A stretch of 36,764 nt of DNA. Origin: Fibrobacteria bacterium GUT31 (GTDB taxonomy: Bacteria > Fibrobacterota > Fibrobacteria > Fibrobacterales > Fibrobacteraceae). Position numbers and translations under genes: made by a program. Under the pieces are notes generated by a model, which worked only from the letters and a program-made list of their open reading frames with translations, did not search any database and was not told where the DNA came from. Below are positions 24,494 through 33,107 of this stretch, in pieces. Numbering within the stretch: the first letter of the stretch is position 1; every line of letters begins with the position of its first letter. The stretch spans positions 1-36,764 of the forward strand of contig LIUH01000150.1 in assembly GCA_001462225.1 (NCBI GenBank), in the 5' to 3' direction.

Positions 24494-27400
24494 GTGAAAA
24501 TACAGAAGTTGAAAATTCAAGGATTTAAATCCTTTAAGCAAAAGGTGGAAGTGCTGTTTGAAGGAAACGGGCTAACCGCTATAGTAGGCCCAAATGGCAG
24601 TGGCAAATCCAATATAGTAGATGCCATCCGCTGGGTTATGGGGGAACAACGTCCCGGTGTGCTCAGGGTGGAAAAAATGACCGGAGTCATCTTTTCCGGA
24701 ACGGCAGAAAGACCGGCAGAAGACAAAGCGGAAGTTTCCCTTGTGATAAAAAATGATAAAAATCTTTTGCCTTCCGAATACTCCGAAGTGATGATAACCA
24801 GAAAGATTTTCGGTAATGGCATATCCGAGTACTTAATAAATAACCAAGAATGCCGCCTTGCAGATATAAGAAATCTGTTCGCTGATACAGGCATGGGTGC
24901 AGGCTCTTATTCCCAAATGGACAAACGAATGGTGGACGCACTGCTCAGTGACAAGGCAGACGACCGCAGAACGATTTTTGAAGAAGCGGCAGGGGTGAGC
25001 AAGTATAAAAAACAACGAAAAGAAGCCGTAGCCTACCTTGAGCGGGCTAAGTCGGATTTAGAACGCATAGCCACCGATTTGCATTACGCTAAGGAGCAAT
25101 TCAAACGCCAAGAGAGAATGGTCACTCGCGCACAGGAACTACGCAAACTTAAAAACCGCTTGAAAGAACTGGACGTTTCCATTAGCCTGGGCAAATACAA
25201 AGAGAACAAAACTTCTCTGCACACCCTTTCTTCCGCTAAGGCCAAAGGCGAAACGGAAATAGAAACCTTGAAAATAAAGTTAATCGAACTGGAAGCCAAA
25301 ATAGAGGAAAAGCATCTTTTAATAGCCGGAGACGAAGAAAATTTAAGGGAAAGCGAAAGGGAAGTTTCAAATGCAAAAACCACAATTGCAAAATTGAACG
25401 AGGCATACCTTCACCTGCAAAACAGAGAAAAAGAACTGGAAGAAAACAAGATCCGCTGCGGGCATGAAATAAACGAGGGCGAAAGCGGCATTCTTGCTTT
25501 AAAAGATGAAATGCGAAGTTTGGAAAAGGAAACGGAAACCTTGCAGGATTTGCAAAACTCGGTAAAAAATTTGCGCATCCGGCACAGGGAGCTTTCAAAT
25601 AAAAGATTGCAGTTTGTTCAATCTGCGGGGAAATTGAAAAGCCAGTGGCAAAGAACGGATACCGAAATTGAAATGCTTGGAGAGCGAATAAGCCAGACGG
25701 CGGCAGAAATTCGGAGTTTAGATTCCAAAATACGGGAATTGGAGCTTTTAAGGAATAGCAAAGAAGCGGAAATAAACGAAAGCCAAAGCAAAAGCGAAAT
25801 GCTGGCGGAACGCCAAAATGTCACGGCAAACGAAAAAGAAACCCTGAACGAGAATTTGAGTTCTCTGCTAAACATGAGAATGGACGCCATCGGCGAAAAA
25901 ACCCGCTTGGAGTCCCGTTTGGAAGTTTTGCAAAGCATAAAAATTTCTGAAAATCTGGAAGGCAACGAATGGCTCTTGAATCAAAAAGCCGCAGAAGGAG
26001 CGGTTTTGCTTTCAAGCCAAATAGAAGTTTTAGACAATAAATATACGGCTCTGGCGGAATTTTGTTTAGGTTCCTGCGTACATGCCCTTCTGGTGCAAAA
26101 TCAAGACGTGGTTTTAGCTTGCGCTCAAACTTTGACCGGGGTGAATTTCGGACGTGCTTTGCTCGCATGGAACACGAATTTGTTCAAAGAAGAAATGAAC
26201 CTGAATGAACCGGACATAGTTCCTTTGACCGCCCTTGTAAAATGCAGCGTAAATTCCTTGCTCTCAAAATACTTCTTGGCAAAAGATTTTGAAACCGCCG
26301 CGAGGTTAGCTCAAAAATACTCAGGCAAAGATCTGTGGTTTTGCACTGAAGATTGCCAGGCAATTAGCTCGCTTGGGCTGGCAAAAATCGGGAAAGAGCA
26401 AGAAGAAAGCACCGGTATTTTACAGCAAAACGCAGAGATAAAAGATTTAAAAGCCGCTCTCATTTCCTGTAATGAAAAAATAGTGGGCATAGATTCCCAA
26501 ATTGCCGCGGCTAAAGAGAAACAGCAGGAGATTTCCATTCTCATTTCAACCACCGCAGAAGAAAAACAAGCCGCAGATACCCGTGTAATAAAAGCGAGTT
26601 CGGAAGCGGAAATTGCAAAGGCGAATATTGCTGCCCTCAAAAGCCAAAAAGAAAAATCCGAGCAGGAAATTTCAAATTTTGAGAACCGCCTTAGGGAATT
26701 GAAAGATTCCAGAGACTCAAATGCCGAGCTAAATACGGCGGAACTTGAGCTTGAGCAGGTGGAAAACGAATTCGGACGCGTGGACAGCGAGATAACGGAA
26801 CAGGAACATGACCTAACAAGGCTAACTCAAAAAGAGAATCGGCTGAACGTTGTAAGGGAGCAAATCCAAACCATGAATAACGCCCTTGCTTTGCGGAGTG
26901 AAGAACTTGCCTCAATAAGTTCCAAAGTACAGCTTTTGCAAAGAGAGCTTGAACACACGGCTCTTGAAATAGAAAACCAGCAGGCTGTTTTGGAAAAAAA
27001 AGAGAATTTGCGGGACGTAGCGCGAGAAAAATACACTGTAATGGCCGGCGATGTAGAAGAATGGCGAGGCGAAGTCCGGGAAATAAACCGTTCCTTGCTG
27101 GAGAAAGGGAAAAATGCCAATGACTTGGAGCTTGCAATGAAGGATTCCTCAACTCATTTGGAAAGAATAAGGGAGCGGATTTTTCAGGAACATGAATTTG
27201 ATTTGGAAAAAGAACCGGCAGAGCAGGATTTTACCCCTGTGCAAACAGAAGAACGGCAGGCAAATGTTGAAATGCATGAACTGCGTGAAAAAATAAAGGC
27301 CATAGGACCGGTTAATGCCACTGCCGCCGAGGATTTTGAGAAGGAAAAAGAAAATATGCTTTTTAGGGAAACCCAGTTCAACGACTTAAATAAGGGTAAA

Positions 27401-27907
27401 AGGAGCGTGGAAACAGCGATGGAAAGGCTGGACTTAGTGGCACGAGACCGTTTTTTAGATACTTTTCGCAAAATACAGCTCAATTTCCAGGGTGTATTCT
27501 CAACTCTGATGCCAGGGGGCGAGGCTCAACTCACCTTGCAAAGCGATTTAGACCCCTTGGAAGCCGAAATTGAGATAAATGCCCGCCCGCCCGGCAAAAA
27601 AATGATGGGGGTCAGGATTTTATCGGACGGGGAGAAGGCTTTAACCGCTACCTCTCTGCTTTTTGCCCTTTATAAGGTAAAACCCTCCCCATACTGCATA
27701 CTGGATGAAATTGACGGGCCTCTCGATGATGCCAATATAGGGCGTTTTATGGACCTTTTGCGCAGTTTTGGCGAGGAAACCCAGTTTGTCATTATAACCC
27801 ACAACAAAAGGACAATGGCAGCCGTTGATCGGCTTTACGGGGTAACGCAGGAGATAAAAGGCGTTAGCAAGGTCGGTTCTGTGCGTTTTGAAGATGAAAA
27901 CGATTAA
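24494..27907 (+). CDS. smc: Chromosome partition protein SMC
   Basis: The 1137-residue condensin ATPase has Walker A GPNGSGKSNIVDAIRWVMGE (32-51), long coiled coils (about 165-500 and 640-960), a hinge around 500-620 (NEWLLNQKAAEGAVLL, AEFCLGSCVHALLV), then the C-terminal head with ILSDGEKALTATSLLFAL and Walker B YCILDEIDGPLDDAN. It loads and compacts chromosomes with ScpA/ScpB, not found here. The ABC signature reads LSDGE rather than LSGGE (Asp1045). The start is GTG, nine bases after TACATT (24479-24484), with no ribosome site; it is divergent from nuoM. Confidence 0.96.
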   Translation: MKIQKLKIQGFKSFKQKVEVLFEGNGLTAIVGPNGSGKSNIVDAIRWVMGEQRPGVLRVEKMTGVIFSGTAERPAEDKAEVSLVIKNDKNLLPSEYSEVMITRKIFGNGISEYLINNQECRLADIRNLFADTGMGAGSYSQMDKRMVDALLSDKADDRRTIFEEAAGVSKYKKQRKEAVAYLERAKSDLERIATDLHYAKEQFKRQERMVTRAQELRKLKNRLKELDVSISLGKYKENKTSLHTLSSAKAKGETEIETLKIKLIELEAKIEEKHLLIAGDEENLRESEREVSNAKTTIAKLNEAYLHLQNREKELEENKIRCGHEINEGESGILALKDEMRSLEKETETLQDLQNSVKNLRIRHRELSNKRLQFVQSAGKLKSQWQRTDTEIEMLGERISQTAAEIRSLDSKIRELELLRNSKEAEINESQSKSEMLAERQNVTANEKETLNENLSSLLNMRMDAIGEKTRLESRLEVLQSIKISENLEGNEWLLNQKAAEGAVLLSSQIEVLDNKYTALAEFCLGSCVHALLVQNQDVVLACAQTLTGVNFGRALLAWNTNLFKEEMNLNEPDIVPLTALVKCSVNSLLSKYFLAKDFETAARLAQKYSGKDLWFCTEDCQAISSLGLAKIGKEQEESTGILQQNAEIKDLKAALISCNEKIVGIDSQIAAAKEKQQEISILISTTAEEKQAADTRVIKASSEAEIAKANIAALKSQKEKSEQEISNFENRLRELKDSRDSNAELNTAELELEQVENEFGRVDSEITEQEHDLTRLTQKENRLNVVREQIQTMNNALALRSEELASISSKVQLLQRELEHTALEIENQQAVLEKKENLRDVAREKYTVMAGDVEEWRGEVREINRSLLEKGKNANDLELAMKDSSTHLERIRERIFQEHEFDLEKEPAEQDFTPVQTEERQANVEMHELREKIKAIGPVNATAAEDFEKEKENMLFRETQFNDLNKGKRSVETAMERLDLVARDRFLDTFRKIQLNFQGVFSTLMPGGEAQLTLQSDLDPLEAEIEINARPPGKKMMGVRILSDGEKALTATSLLFALYKVKPSPYCILDEIDGPLDDANIGRFMDLLRSFGEETQFVIITHNKRTMAAVDRLYGVTQEIKGVSKVGSVRFEDEND

Positions 27908-27931
27908 AATACAAAAAAAAAAAATAAACCC

Positions 27932-27960
27932 TTTACAAACTTTTCTTTTTTTTCTATATT
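27932..27960 (+). promoter_or_regulatory. Promoter of the outer-membrane barrel gene
   Basis: TTTACA (27932-27937), 17 bases, TATATT (27955-27960), then a leader of about 25 bases with GGAG before the ATG at 27992. Confidence 0.85.
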
Positions 27961-27991
27961 GATATACAATTACCTTTAATGGAGATGTTTG

Positions 27992-29284
27992 ATGAAAACT
28001 TTACGTTTTGCTGTTGCCGGAGTGGCTGTGTTGGGTTGTGTATCTGCTTTTGCGACTAATGCCCGTGTAGAATCTATGGGAAAGAATTCCACATTTATCA
28101 TGGATGATATTTCCATTTTTGACAATCCGGCTAATATTAGCCTATATCCCAACTTTCTGATAGGGGAACTTGGCGTTTATACGGATTCGGATAACGTTGC
28201 TCCGGGTAAAAACAGGGACCCCCTTGCTCCTTGGTTCGGCGGCATTTTCTCGCTCGATATCGGTGGCGGAAATTCCCTCTCTATTGCAGGTGTTCTAAAT
28301 CGCAAAGAGGAAAGGTTGTTAAAATATTTCCCCGACAGAATACGCACTGAGGAAGGTACCGGCAAATGGATTAATACTCCTGAGCCTGTGACCAATTTTG
28401 ATGGTTTTCTCGGAGCGAACTTCAACAACAAAGCTATCGGTTTGCACATATATTTGGCGCATCAAGACGGCTTGACCGAAGAAAACTTAATAGACCCGGC
28501 TGCCTTTGTTTCCGCTTTGCAGCTTGATGGCGGTATAAATTTTGAACTTTCCAGCAATTATTCAATAGAGGTTGCCGGTGGCGTAGCCCGTATTCAGTAT
28601 GGTCCAAGCGATCGTGATCTCATTGACGGAGATTTGCTGTCCGGCTTTGCCAGCGCCCGCTTATTTTCCAAAGTGCAAGCTATAAACGGACATCTGATTC
28701 CTGTGGCTTCTTTCCGTAATATGAATGCTCCCGGTCGCGAGGAAACGGAAGTGAGCGCAGGTATGGGTGTTGATGCCGCTTTTGACAGAGGTTTCTTTTG
28801 GCTCGGTTTGACCGGTTTCTACAATATTCAACGTGCTGATTCCAATTGGACTACGGATAAAGGCGATACTTATTACAGAGACTTGGGCAACAATAAAGGT
28901 TTGTCCGGATCACTAGCTCGTTTGTGGCAGTTGGGCGGAACAATTAGTTTCGGTATTGAAAGAAACATTTGGTGGGATTGGTTTGTTCTCCGTGTTGGCG
29001 GCCAAAAAACCATTGCTTATGCCGACTACAAACCGAGCGAAGAGAATGAGAAAAATATCCTGTGCCCGGCTGCCGGTGCTTCTTGTTCAGAAAGCGGAAA
29101 CTATTTTGTAACCAATCCCGTTAATGACGGTACAAGAGGTGATAATGTGGGTTTTGGCTTTGGAATAAACGTTGAAGAAAAGCTAAAAATTGATTTCACC
29201 GTAGCTGAAGACGTAGTATTCCGCAATCCGTTTCAGGGCGAAGGTCGTTTAATGAGCAGAGTTTCTGCGACGTATTCGTTCTAG
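27992..29284 (+). CDS. Predicted outer-membrane beta-barrel protein
   Basis: The 430-residue protein has a signal peptide (MKTLRFAVAGVAVLGCVSAF, cleavage near AFA-T) and then NARVESMGKNSTFIMDDISI and DNPANISLYP, an opening shared by PorV-like/Fibrobacter barrels. Alternating strands follow to a terminal RVSATYSF with the C-terminal Phe expected of outer-membrane barrels. The substrate is unknown. It has a strong promoter and GGAG ribosome site, so it is probably well expressed. An upstream TTG would add only one residue and is not needed. Confidence 0.75.
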   Translation: MKTLRFAVAGVAVLGCVSAFATNARVESMGKNSTFIMDDISIFDNPANISLYPNFLIGELGVYTDSDNVAPGKNRDPLAPWFGGIFSLDIGGGNSLSIAGVLNRKEERLLKYFPDRIRTEEGTGKWINTPEPVTNFDGFLGANFNNKAIGLHIYLAHQDGLTEENLIDPAAFVSALQLDGGINFELSSNYSIEVAGGVARIQYGPSDRDLIDGDLLSGFASARLFSKVQAINGHLIPVASFRNMNAPGREETEVSAGMGVDAAFDRGFFWLGLTGFYNIQRADSNWTTDKGDTYYRDLGNNKGLSGSLARLWQLGGTISFGIERNIWWDWFVLRVGGQKTIAYADYKPSEENEKNILCPAAGASCSESGNYFVTNPVNDGTRGDNVGFGFGINVEEKLKIDFTVAEDVVFRNPFQGEGRLMSRVSATYSF

Positions 29285-29307
29285 GCGTTTTGTAGCGATA
29301 CGTTTAG

Positions 29308-29424
29308 TTGAGAATGGAGAGTTGAGAGTTGAGAGTTTTTATTCACAACGAAAATTCAAGATTCTCAATTTTTAATTTGAAGTTTTCAATTTTCAATTTT
29401 CAACTCTCAACTCTCAACTCTCAA
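29308..29424. repeat. Inverted pair of heptamer arrays (GAGAGTT type)
   Basis: Left: four heptamers at 29308-29335 (TTGAGAA, TGGAGAG, TTGAGAG, TTGAGAG). Right: three TTTTCAA units (29383-29403) followed by three CTCTCAA units (29404-29424). The CTCTCAA units are the reverse complement of the left units, so a hairpin of about 21 bp with a loop of about 65 bases is possible. The right array is inside the signal peptide region of the next gene. Confidence 0.9.
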
Positions 29425-29760
29425 CTTTTAGCCATTATCTTCGCACTCCTCCTCATTTCCTGCGCGGATCCTTCTTTTGTGATACATGAGCGTTTGGAAG
29501 AAACCTTGCAGGGGGATTTGGAGAGCATGGTTGCGCAAATAATTAAAGGCTCAAGCAAGGCGAATGTTTTGGATACTCCGTATTTTGTGATAAAGGATTT
29601 AAGGGAATTTCGCGGCGATACGGCGAGGATTTATGCCGCTTACGCAGAAGTTGACTTTTATTATTTCAAAGACATAAAAATAGCCGAAAAACGCAAATTT
29701 CGCTACGACGCGTCTAGGCACTACTGGGACAGATATTTTAAGGAATTGTTTTATTACTAA
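29377..29760 (+). CDS. Predicted lipoprotein with repeat-encoded signal peptide
   Basis: From the TTG at 29377 the product is 127 residues: MKFSIFNFQLSTLNSQ, then the hydrophobic LLAIIFALLLISC with lipid attachment expected at Cys29, and a mature domain of about 99 residues. The positive n-region and lipobox favour this start; a TTG at 29329, also within a heptamer unit, would add 16 residues. No ATG lies nearby and no ribosome site is clear. The mature part (ADPSFVIHERLEETLQGD, VDFYYFKDIKIAEKRKFRYD) matches no family I recognise. Heptamer units encode the SIFNFQLSTLNSQ stretch, so the repeat has been taken into the signal peptide. It probably shares a transcript with the barrel gene. Confidence 0.65.
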   Translation: MKFSIFNFQLSTLNSQLLAIIFALLLISCADPSFVIHERLEETLQGDLESMVAQIIKGSSKANVLDTPYFVIKDLREFRGDTARIYAAYAEVDFYYFKDIKIAEKRKFRYDASRHYWDRYFKELFYY

Positions 29761-29785
29761 AGTATTTTTCTATCTTTGCCGATAT
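29758..29785 (+). promoter_or_regulatory. Possible sigma-28-like promoter of the FlgM-like gene
   Basis: TAAA (29758-29761), 16 bases, GCCGATAT (29778-29785). The flagellar sigma consensus is TAAA-N15-GCCGATAA, so spacing is one base long and one base differs. A TATCTT box for the housekeeping factor (29771-29776) overlaps it, with only a weak -35. Either reading is possible. Confidence 0.35.
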
Positions 29786-29804
29786 ACAGTATAGAGGTTG
29801 TGTT

Positions 29805-30116
29805 ATGCAAATTTCCGATGTTTATGTGCAAAACGGCAATGCCGAGTGGGCTAAAAAGGTCTCCGCCGGGGATTCTTCTGCTCATGCGAAAAAAGAAAAC
29901 AAAACAGAAACCGCTAAAATAGCGGCAGCTCAGGTTTCCATATCTGCGGATGCCGGCAAAAGCAGTTCTGCGGAGGCTTTGGTCAGAGCAAGAGCAAATG
30001 CCCTGCCGGAAGTGAGGGAAGAAAAAATCACCTTCGCCAAAGAGCGCATAGAAAGCGGCTATTACAATACGCCGGAGTTTAGCAATGAACTCGCCGGTCG
30101 TTTAGCAGAAGGTTAA
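29805..30116 (+). CDS. flgM: FlgM-like anti-sigma-28 protein
   Basis: The 103-residue protein has a low-complexity N-terminal half and a C-terminal segment ALPEVREEKITFAKERIESG followed by YYNTPEFSNELAGRL (about 66-100). This fits the FlgM pattern: an Arg-x-x-Lys-containing helix, an (I)xxGxY turn, then a helix ending in (I/L)AxxL. FlgM binds and silences the flagellar sigma factor FliA until the hook is built. No flagellar gene is in the window, and Fibrobacter itself is not flagellated; the chemoreceptors at 1.5-5.2 kb do at least imply a chemosensory array. AGAGG lies before the ATG. Function in this organism is uncertain. Confidence 0.6.
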   Translation: MQISDVYVQNGNAEWAKKVSAGDSSAHAKKENKTETAKIAAAQVSISADAGKSSSAEALVRARANALPEVREEKITFAKERIESGYYNTPEFSNELAGRLAEG

Positions 30117-30126
30117 ACTTTGGCAA

Positions 30127-30792
30127 ATGACTAAGCTGTTTTTCTTTATTTGCCTTGTTATTTGGGCATTTGGCTTAGTGAGGGCAGAAGACGCTTGGTT
30201 TTCGGCAAAACTCCCCATAAACGGCGAATTTTATCCGGTAAAGGCTAGAATTCACACTAAAAAAACGGCGGATAGCCTTGAATTTTCAGCAGAAATGCAA
30301 TATCGTTCTATTGACACCTCTTTTTCAATGCACACAACCGGGGTTTATAATATAGCCAAAGAGTGCCCTGTTTGGCAAAATTCAATCAGAGACGGCTTAT
30401 ATTCGGTTGAATGGAGTTTTAGGGATTACAGGGAAAAACCGGCTTCTGTTTATTGGCGCAACAGGCACAGCGACGGTTTAATTTCATTTGAAAATGAAGC
30501 TATACCGGAAGAATTTCTCTATTTTTTAACAGAAAAAGTAGATTCCATTAGCCCAAGAAAAGAGCTAAAAATACTTTCTTCTGTTTGGGAAGTTCCCTTT
30601 GTTCCTGATGCTTGGATTGTGGATGTTAGGTACACCGGGCAAAAAATGCGCATTCATGGGGTTGATTGTTACCAGGTTGTGTACACAAGAATGAGCGATG
30701 GGGCTAGCGCCGAATATTATATTACCGAGAAAGGCAAACTGGTATGGCGTTTTCAAACTTTCAGGGGTGTGTGGTTTGATAGGGTGCAGTAG
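30127..30792 (+). CDS. Exported protein of unknown function
   Basis: The 221-residue product has a signal peptide (MTKLFFFICLVIWAFGLVRA) and a mature, mostly beta-strand domain (WFSAKLPINGEFYPVKARIH; YRSIDTSFSMHTTGVY; CYQVVYTRMSDGASAEYYIT). The run of strands and the YYITEKGKLVWRFQ ending suggest a lipid- or polymer-binding beta structure, perhaps of the DUF3108 type, but I cannot name a family with confidence. It follows the FlgM-like gene by ten bases, on the same strand, with no clear ribosome site. It converges with the barrel gene at 30802. Confidence 0.7.
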   Translation: MTKLFFFICLVIWAFGLVRAEDAWFSAKLPINGEFYPVKARIHTKKTADSLEFSAEMQYRSIDTSFSMHTTGVYNIAKECPVWQNSIRDGLYSVEWSFRDYREKPASVYWRNRHSDGLISFENEAIPEEFLYFLTEKVDSISPRKELKILSSVWEVPFVPDAWIVDVRYTGQKMRIHGVDCYQVVYTRMSDGASAEYYITEKGKLVWRFQTFRGVWFDRVQ

Positions 30793-30801
30793 CGGGCAAT
30801 T

Positions 30802-31425
30802 TTACAAAAAGAAATACGTTATGCCAAAACCGTATGAGGTCATCGGGTTGGATTTAATCCCGGAGATATCATCTTCTCGGTACTTGTAGTGCGGCGTTGT
30901 GCCGTAAACGTATCTGATGTCAAGGACAAAATTTTGCGTTATTATGAAACCGGAGCTTAAAACAATACCTACATCATAATCGGCTCTTTCCTTGGATAAT
31001 GGTTCCTTAGATGATGGGTATTTACCGTTCATGTTCACGCAATCATCATCGAAACATTCTTTTGCAGCAATGGGAATATCCACCTGAGCACCGAGTGCGA
31101 TGAAAGAAGTTGAACCAAAAAGAAATTTAATCATCAAAGGAATGCTTATGGCATATTCATGTTGAGTTCCATCAATGGCCTTTGTACCGTCCGTATAGGT
31201 TGTATTCCAATTGTTTCTATACAAGAAGTCTATTTCCGGGCTGATGAAAATCGGGCCTATAGGAATATCCGCTGCTACGCCGGCCTTTAAACCGAGCATT
31301 CCCATCTTGTAGGCAACGGACTGCATACTATATCCGAGCCTAGCTCCGAGTCTTACTCCTTCTTCTGCATGCGCGGCCATGGCTGCGCACAAAAATACCA
31401 CGACAACTATGAGTTTTTTGAACAT
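30802..31425 (-). CDS. PorT-like outer-membrane barrel protein
   Basis: From ATG 31425 the 207-residue product has a signal peptide (MFKKLIVVVVFLCAAMAAHA) and an eight-strand-type barrel with strand starts such as RLGARLGYSMQSV, GLKAGVAADIPI and FVLDIRYVYG, ending in YGFGITYFFL. Length and layout fit PorT/OmpA-like barrels. An ATG two codons earlier (31431) is possible, but it directly abuts the TACATT -10 box, whereas 31425 falls six bases after it, like the other leaderless starts here. The gene is divergent from cysN. Confidence 0.75.
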   Translation of the reverse strand: MFKKLIVVVVFLCAAMAAHAEEGVRLGARLGYSMQSVAYKMGMLGLKAGVAADIPIGPIFISPEIDFLYRNNWNTTYTDGTKAIDGTQHEYAISIPLMIKFLFGSTSFIALGAQVDIPIAAKECFDDDCVNMNGKYPSSKEPLSKERADYDVGIVLSSGFIITQNFVLDIRYVYGTTPHYKYREDDISGIKSNPMTSYGFGITYFFL

Positions 31426-31431
31426 ACTCAT

Positions 31432-31496
31432 AATGTAGAAAAATTATATAGAAAACCAAGCGACCTAATCAGCGTTTTCTACATTTAGTTCCGATT
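31432..31496. promoter_or_regulatory. Divergent promoter region containing a dispersed core repeat
   Basis: Positions 31456-31478 carry the dispersed core (CCAAGCGACCTAATCAGCG), the reverse complement of the one at 363-386. Directly after it TACATT (31480-31485) lies 11 bases before the cysN ATG. On the minus strand, TACATT directly precedes the barrel gene. No heptamers are present here. Confidence 0.55.
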
Positions 31497-33107
31497 ATGG
31501 CTTTGTGTGCGGAAAACGGCCTCTTGAAATTCATCACCTGCGGGAGCGTTGACGACGGCAAGTCAACGCTGATAGGGCATATTTTATATGATTCAAAACT
31601 GCTTTATACCGACCAGGAACGTGCGTTGGTTTTGGATAGCCAGGTAGGTTCTCGCGGCGGGAAAATAGATTACTCCCTTCTTTTGGACGGCTTAATGGCC
31701 GAGCGGGAGCAGGGCATTACCATTGATGTCGCATACCGCTATTTTACAACCGAAAAACGCAGTTTCATTGTTGCCGATACTCCCGGGCATGAGGAATACA
31801 CCCGCAATATGGCGGTGGGGGCTTCCTTTGCGGATTTGGCTGTGATTTTGGTAGATGCCACACAAGGAGTTCTGCCGCAAACTCGCCGCCATGCCAGAAT
31901 TTGCGCATTGATGGGTATTCGCTATTTTGTCTTTGCGGTCAACAAGATGGATTTGGCGGGCTACAGTCAGGAACGGTTTGAGTTTATTGCGCGGGAGATT
32001 GAAAAACTTGCCGATGAGTTGAAACTTGCCGATACGGCCATTATCCCCGTGTCTGCCACCGAGGGCGACAATGTAACCAAACGCAGTGAAAATATGCCTT
32101 GGTATGGCGGCGATATTCTGCTTGCGTATTTGGAAACGGTGAGTATTGACAGCGGTCAGCCGGAGACCGGTTTCTATATGCCGGTACAACGGGTTTGCCG
32201 CCCCAACCATAGCTTCCGTGGCTTTCAAGGACAGATTGAAGCAGGGACAGTCTCGGTGGACGATACGCTTACCGTTCTGCCTTCGGGTGAAATAGCCATT
32301 GTAAAATCTATTTACGTTGCGGACAAGCAGGTGAACTCTGCGACTGTGGGACAACCGGTGACCGTTCAGCTTGACCGGGAAGTGGATGTTTCCAGAGGCT
32401 GTGTGCTTTTGCGAAAGGCGGAACTGAAAACCGCCAAGGAATTTGAAGCCTCCTTGTTGTGGATGGATGAGCAAAAACTTGTTCCGGGCAAGGAATATTG
32501 GGTAAAAATAGGCACAAAGCTGTTGCCTGCGATAATTGCCGGAATACGGCACAAGGTTGACATCAACACGGGGGCGCTCCTTTCGGCAAACTCCGCCCAA
32601 AAAAATGAAATTGTCGGTTGTGAAATTGTGATGACCGAGCCGGCAGTGCTGGATGAATTCCGCTTGCACAAAACACTTGGCGAGTTAATTCTGATTGATA
32701 GGGTGAGCCACTCTACCGCCGCTTGCGGAGTTGTTGAGGCAGTCGGAAAACATCATAGGGGCAGCGTTCTTTTGTGCGATGGTTCTTTAGAACTTGCGGT
32801 TGGGCTTTTCGATGGCTTCTATTATCATCCCGATATTCACACCGTGCTGCGGCACAATCCTTCTCCGGCGATATATCATAAGGGAGATATTTTGCCTTTG
32901 CAAAGCGAGGAATTCAACTATCCCGATGATTTTGATATTTCCGCAGAGTTCGGTTTTGCCAATATCAGAAAAGGCGTGTTCACCGGATTTGGAGAGCATA
33001 AAGCGGATGTTCCGTTATTGGACAAGAACGGTATTCAAATTGATGGGAAGCCGCCCGGAGATTTCGGGAAATACCGAAGGATAACGGTGTGGGAGAAAGT
33101 GTTGTAA
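31497..33107 (+). CDS. cysN: Sulfate adenylyltransferase subunit 1 (CysN) with C-terminal extension
   Basis: The 536-residue translation-factor GTPase has the P-loop GSVDDGKSTLIG (16-27), switch I AEREQGITIDVAYRYF, DTPGHEEYTRNMA, and NKMDL. GTP hydrolysis by CysN drives CysD to form adenosine phosphosulfate from ATP and sulfate. Two beta-barrel domains follow to about residue 425. CysN normally ends there; here about 110 more residues follow (AVGKHHRGSVLLCDGSL; GVFTGFGEHKADVPLLDKNG; GKYRRITVWEKVL), not a CysC kinase since no second P-loop is present. cysD is not adjacent. It overlaps mqnD by one base (TAATG). TACATT lies 11 bases before the ATG. Confidence 0.88.
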   Translation: MALCAENGLLKFITCGSVDDGKSTLIGHILYDSKLLYTDQERALVLDSQVGSRGGKIDYSLLLDGLMAEREQGITIDVAYRYFTTEKRSFIVADTPGHEEYTRNMAVGASFADLAVILVDATQGVLPQTRRHARICALMGIRYFVFAVNKMDLAGYSQERFEFIAREIEKLADELKLADTAIIPVSATEGDNVTKRSENMPWYGGDILLAYLETVSIDSGQPETGFYMPVQRVCRPNHSFRGFQGQIEAGTVSVDDTLTVLPSGEIAIVKSIYVADKQVNSATVGQPVTVQLDREVDVSRGCVLLRKAELKTAKEFEASLLWMDEQKLVPGKEYWVKIGTKLLPAIIAGIRHKVDINTGALLSANSAQKNEIVGCEIVMTEPAVLDEFRLHKTLGELILIDRVSHSTAACGVVEAVGKHHRGSVLLCDGSLELAVGLFDGFYYHPDIHTVLRHNPSPAIYHKGDILPLQSEEFNYPDDFDISAEFGFANIRKGVFTGFGEHKADVPLLDKNGIQIDGKPPGDFGKYRRITVWEKVL

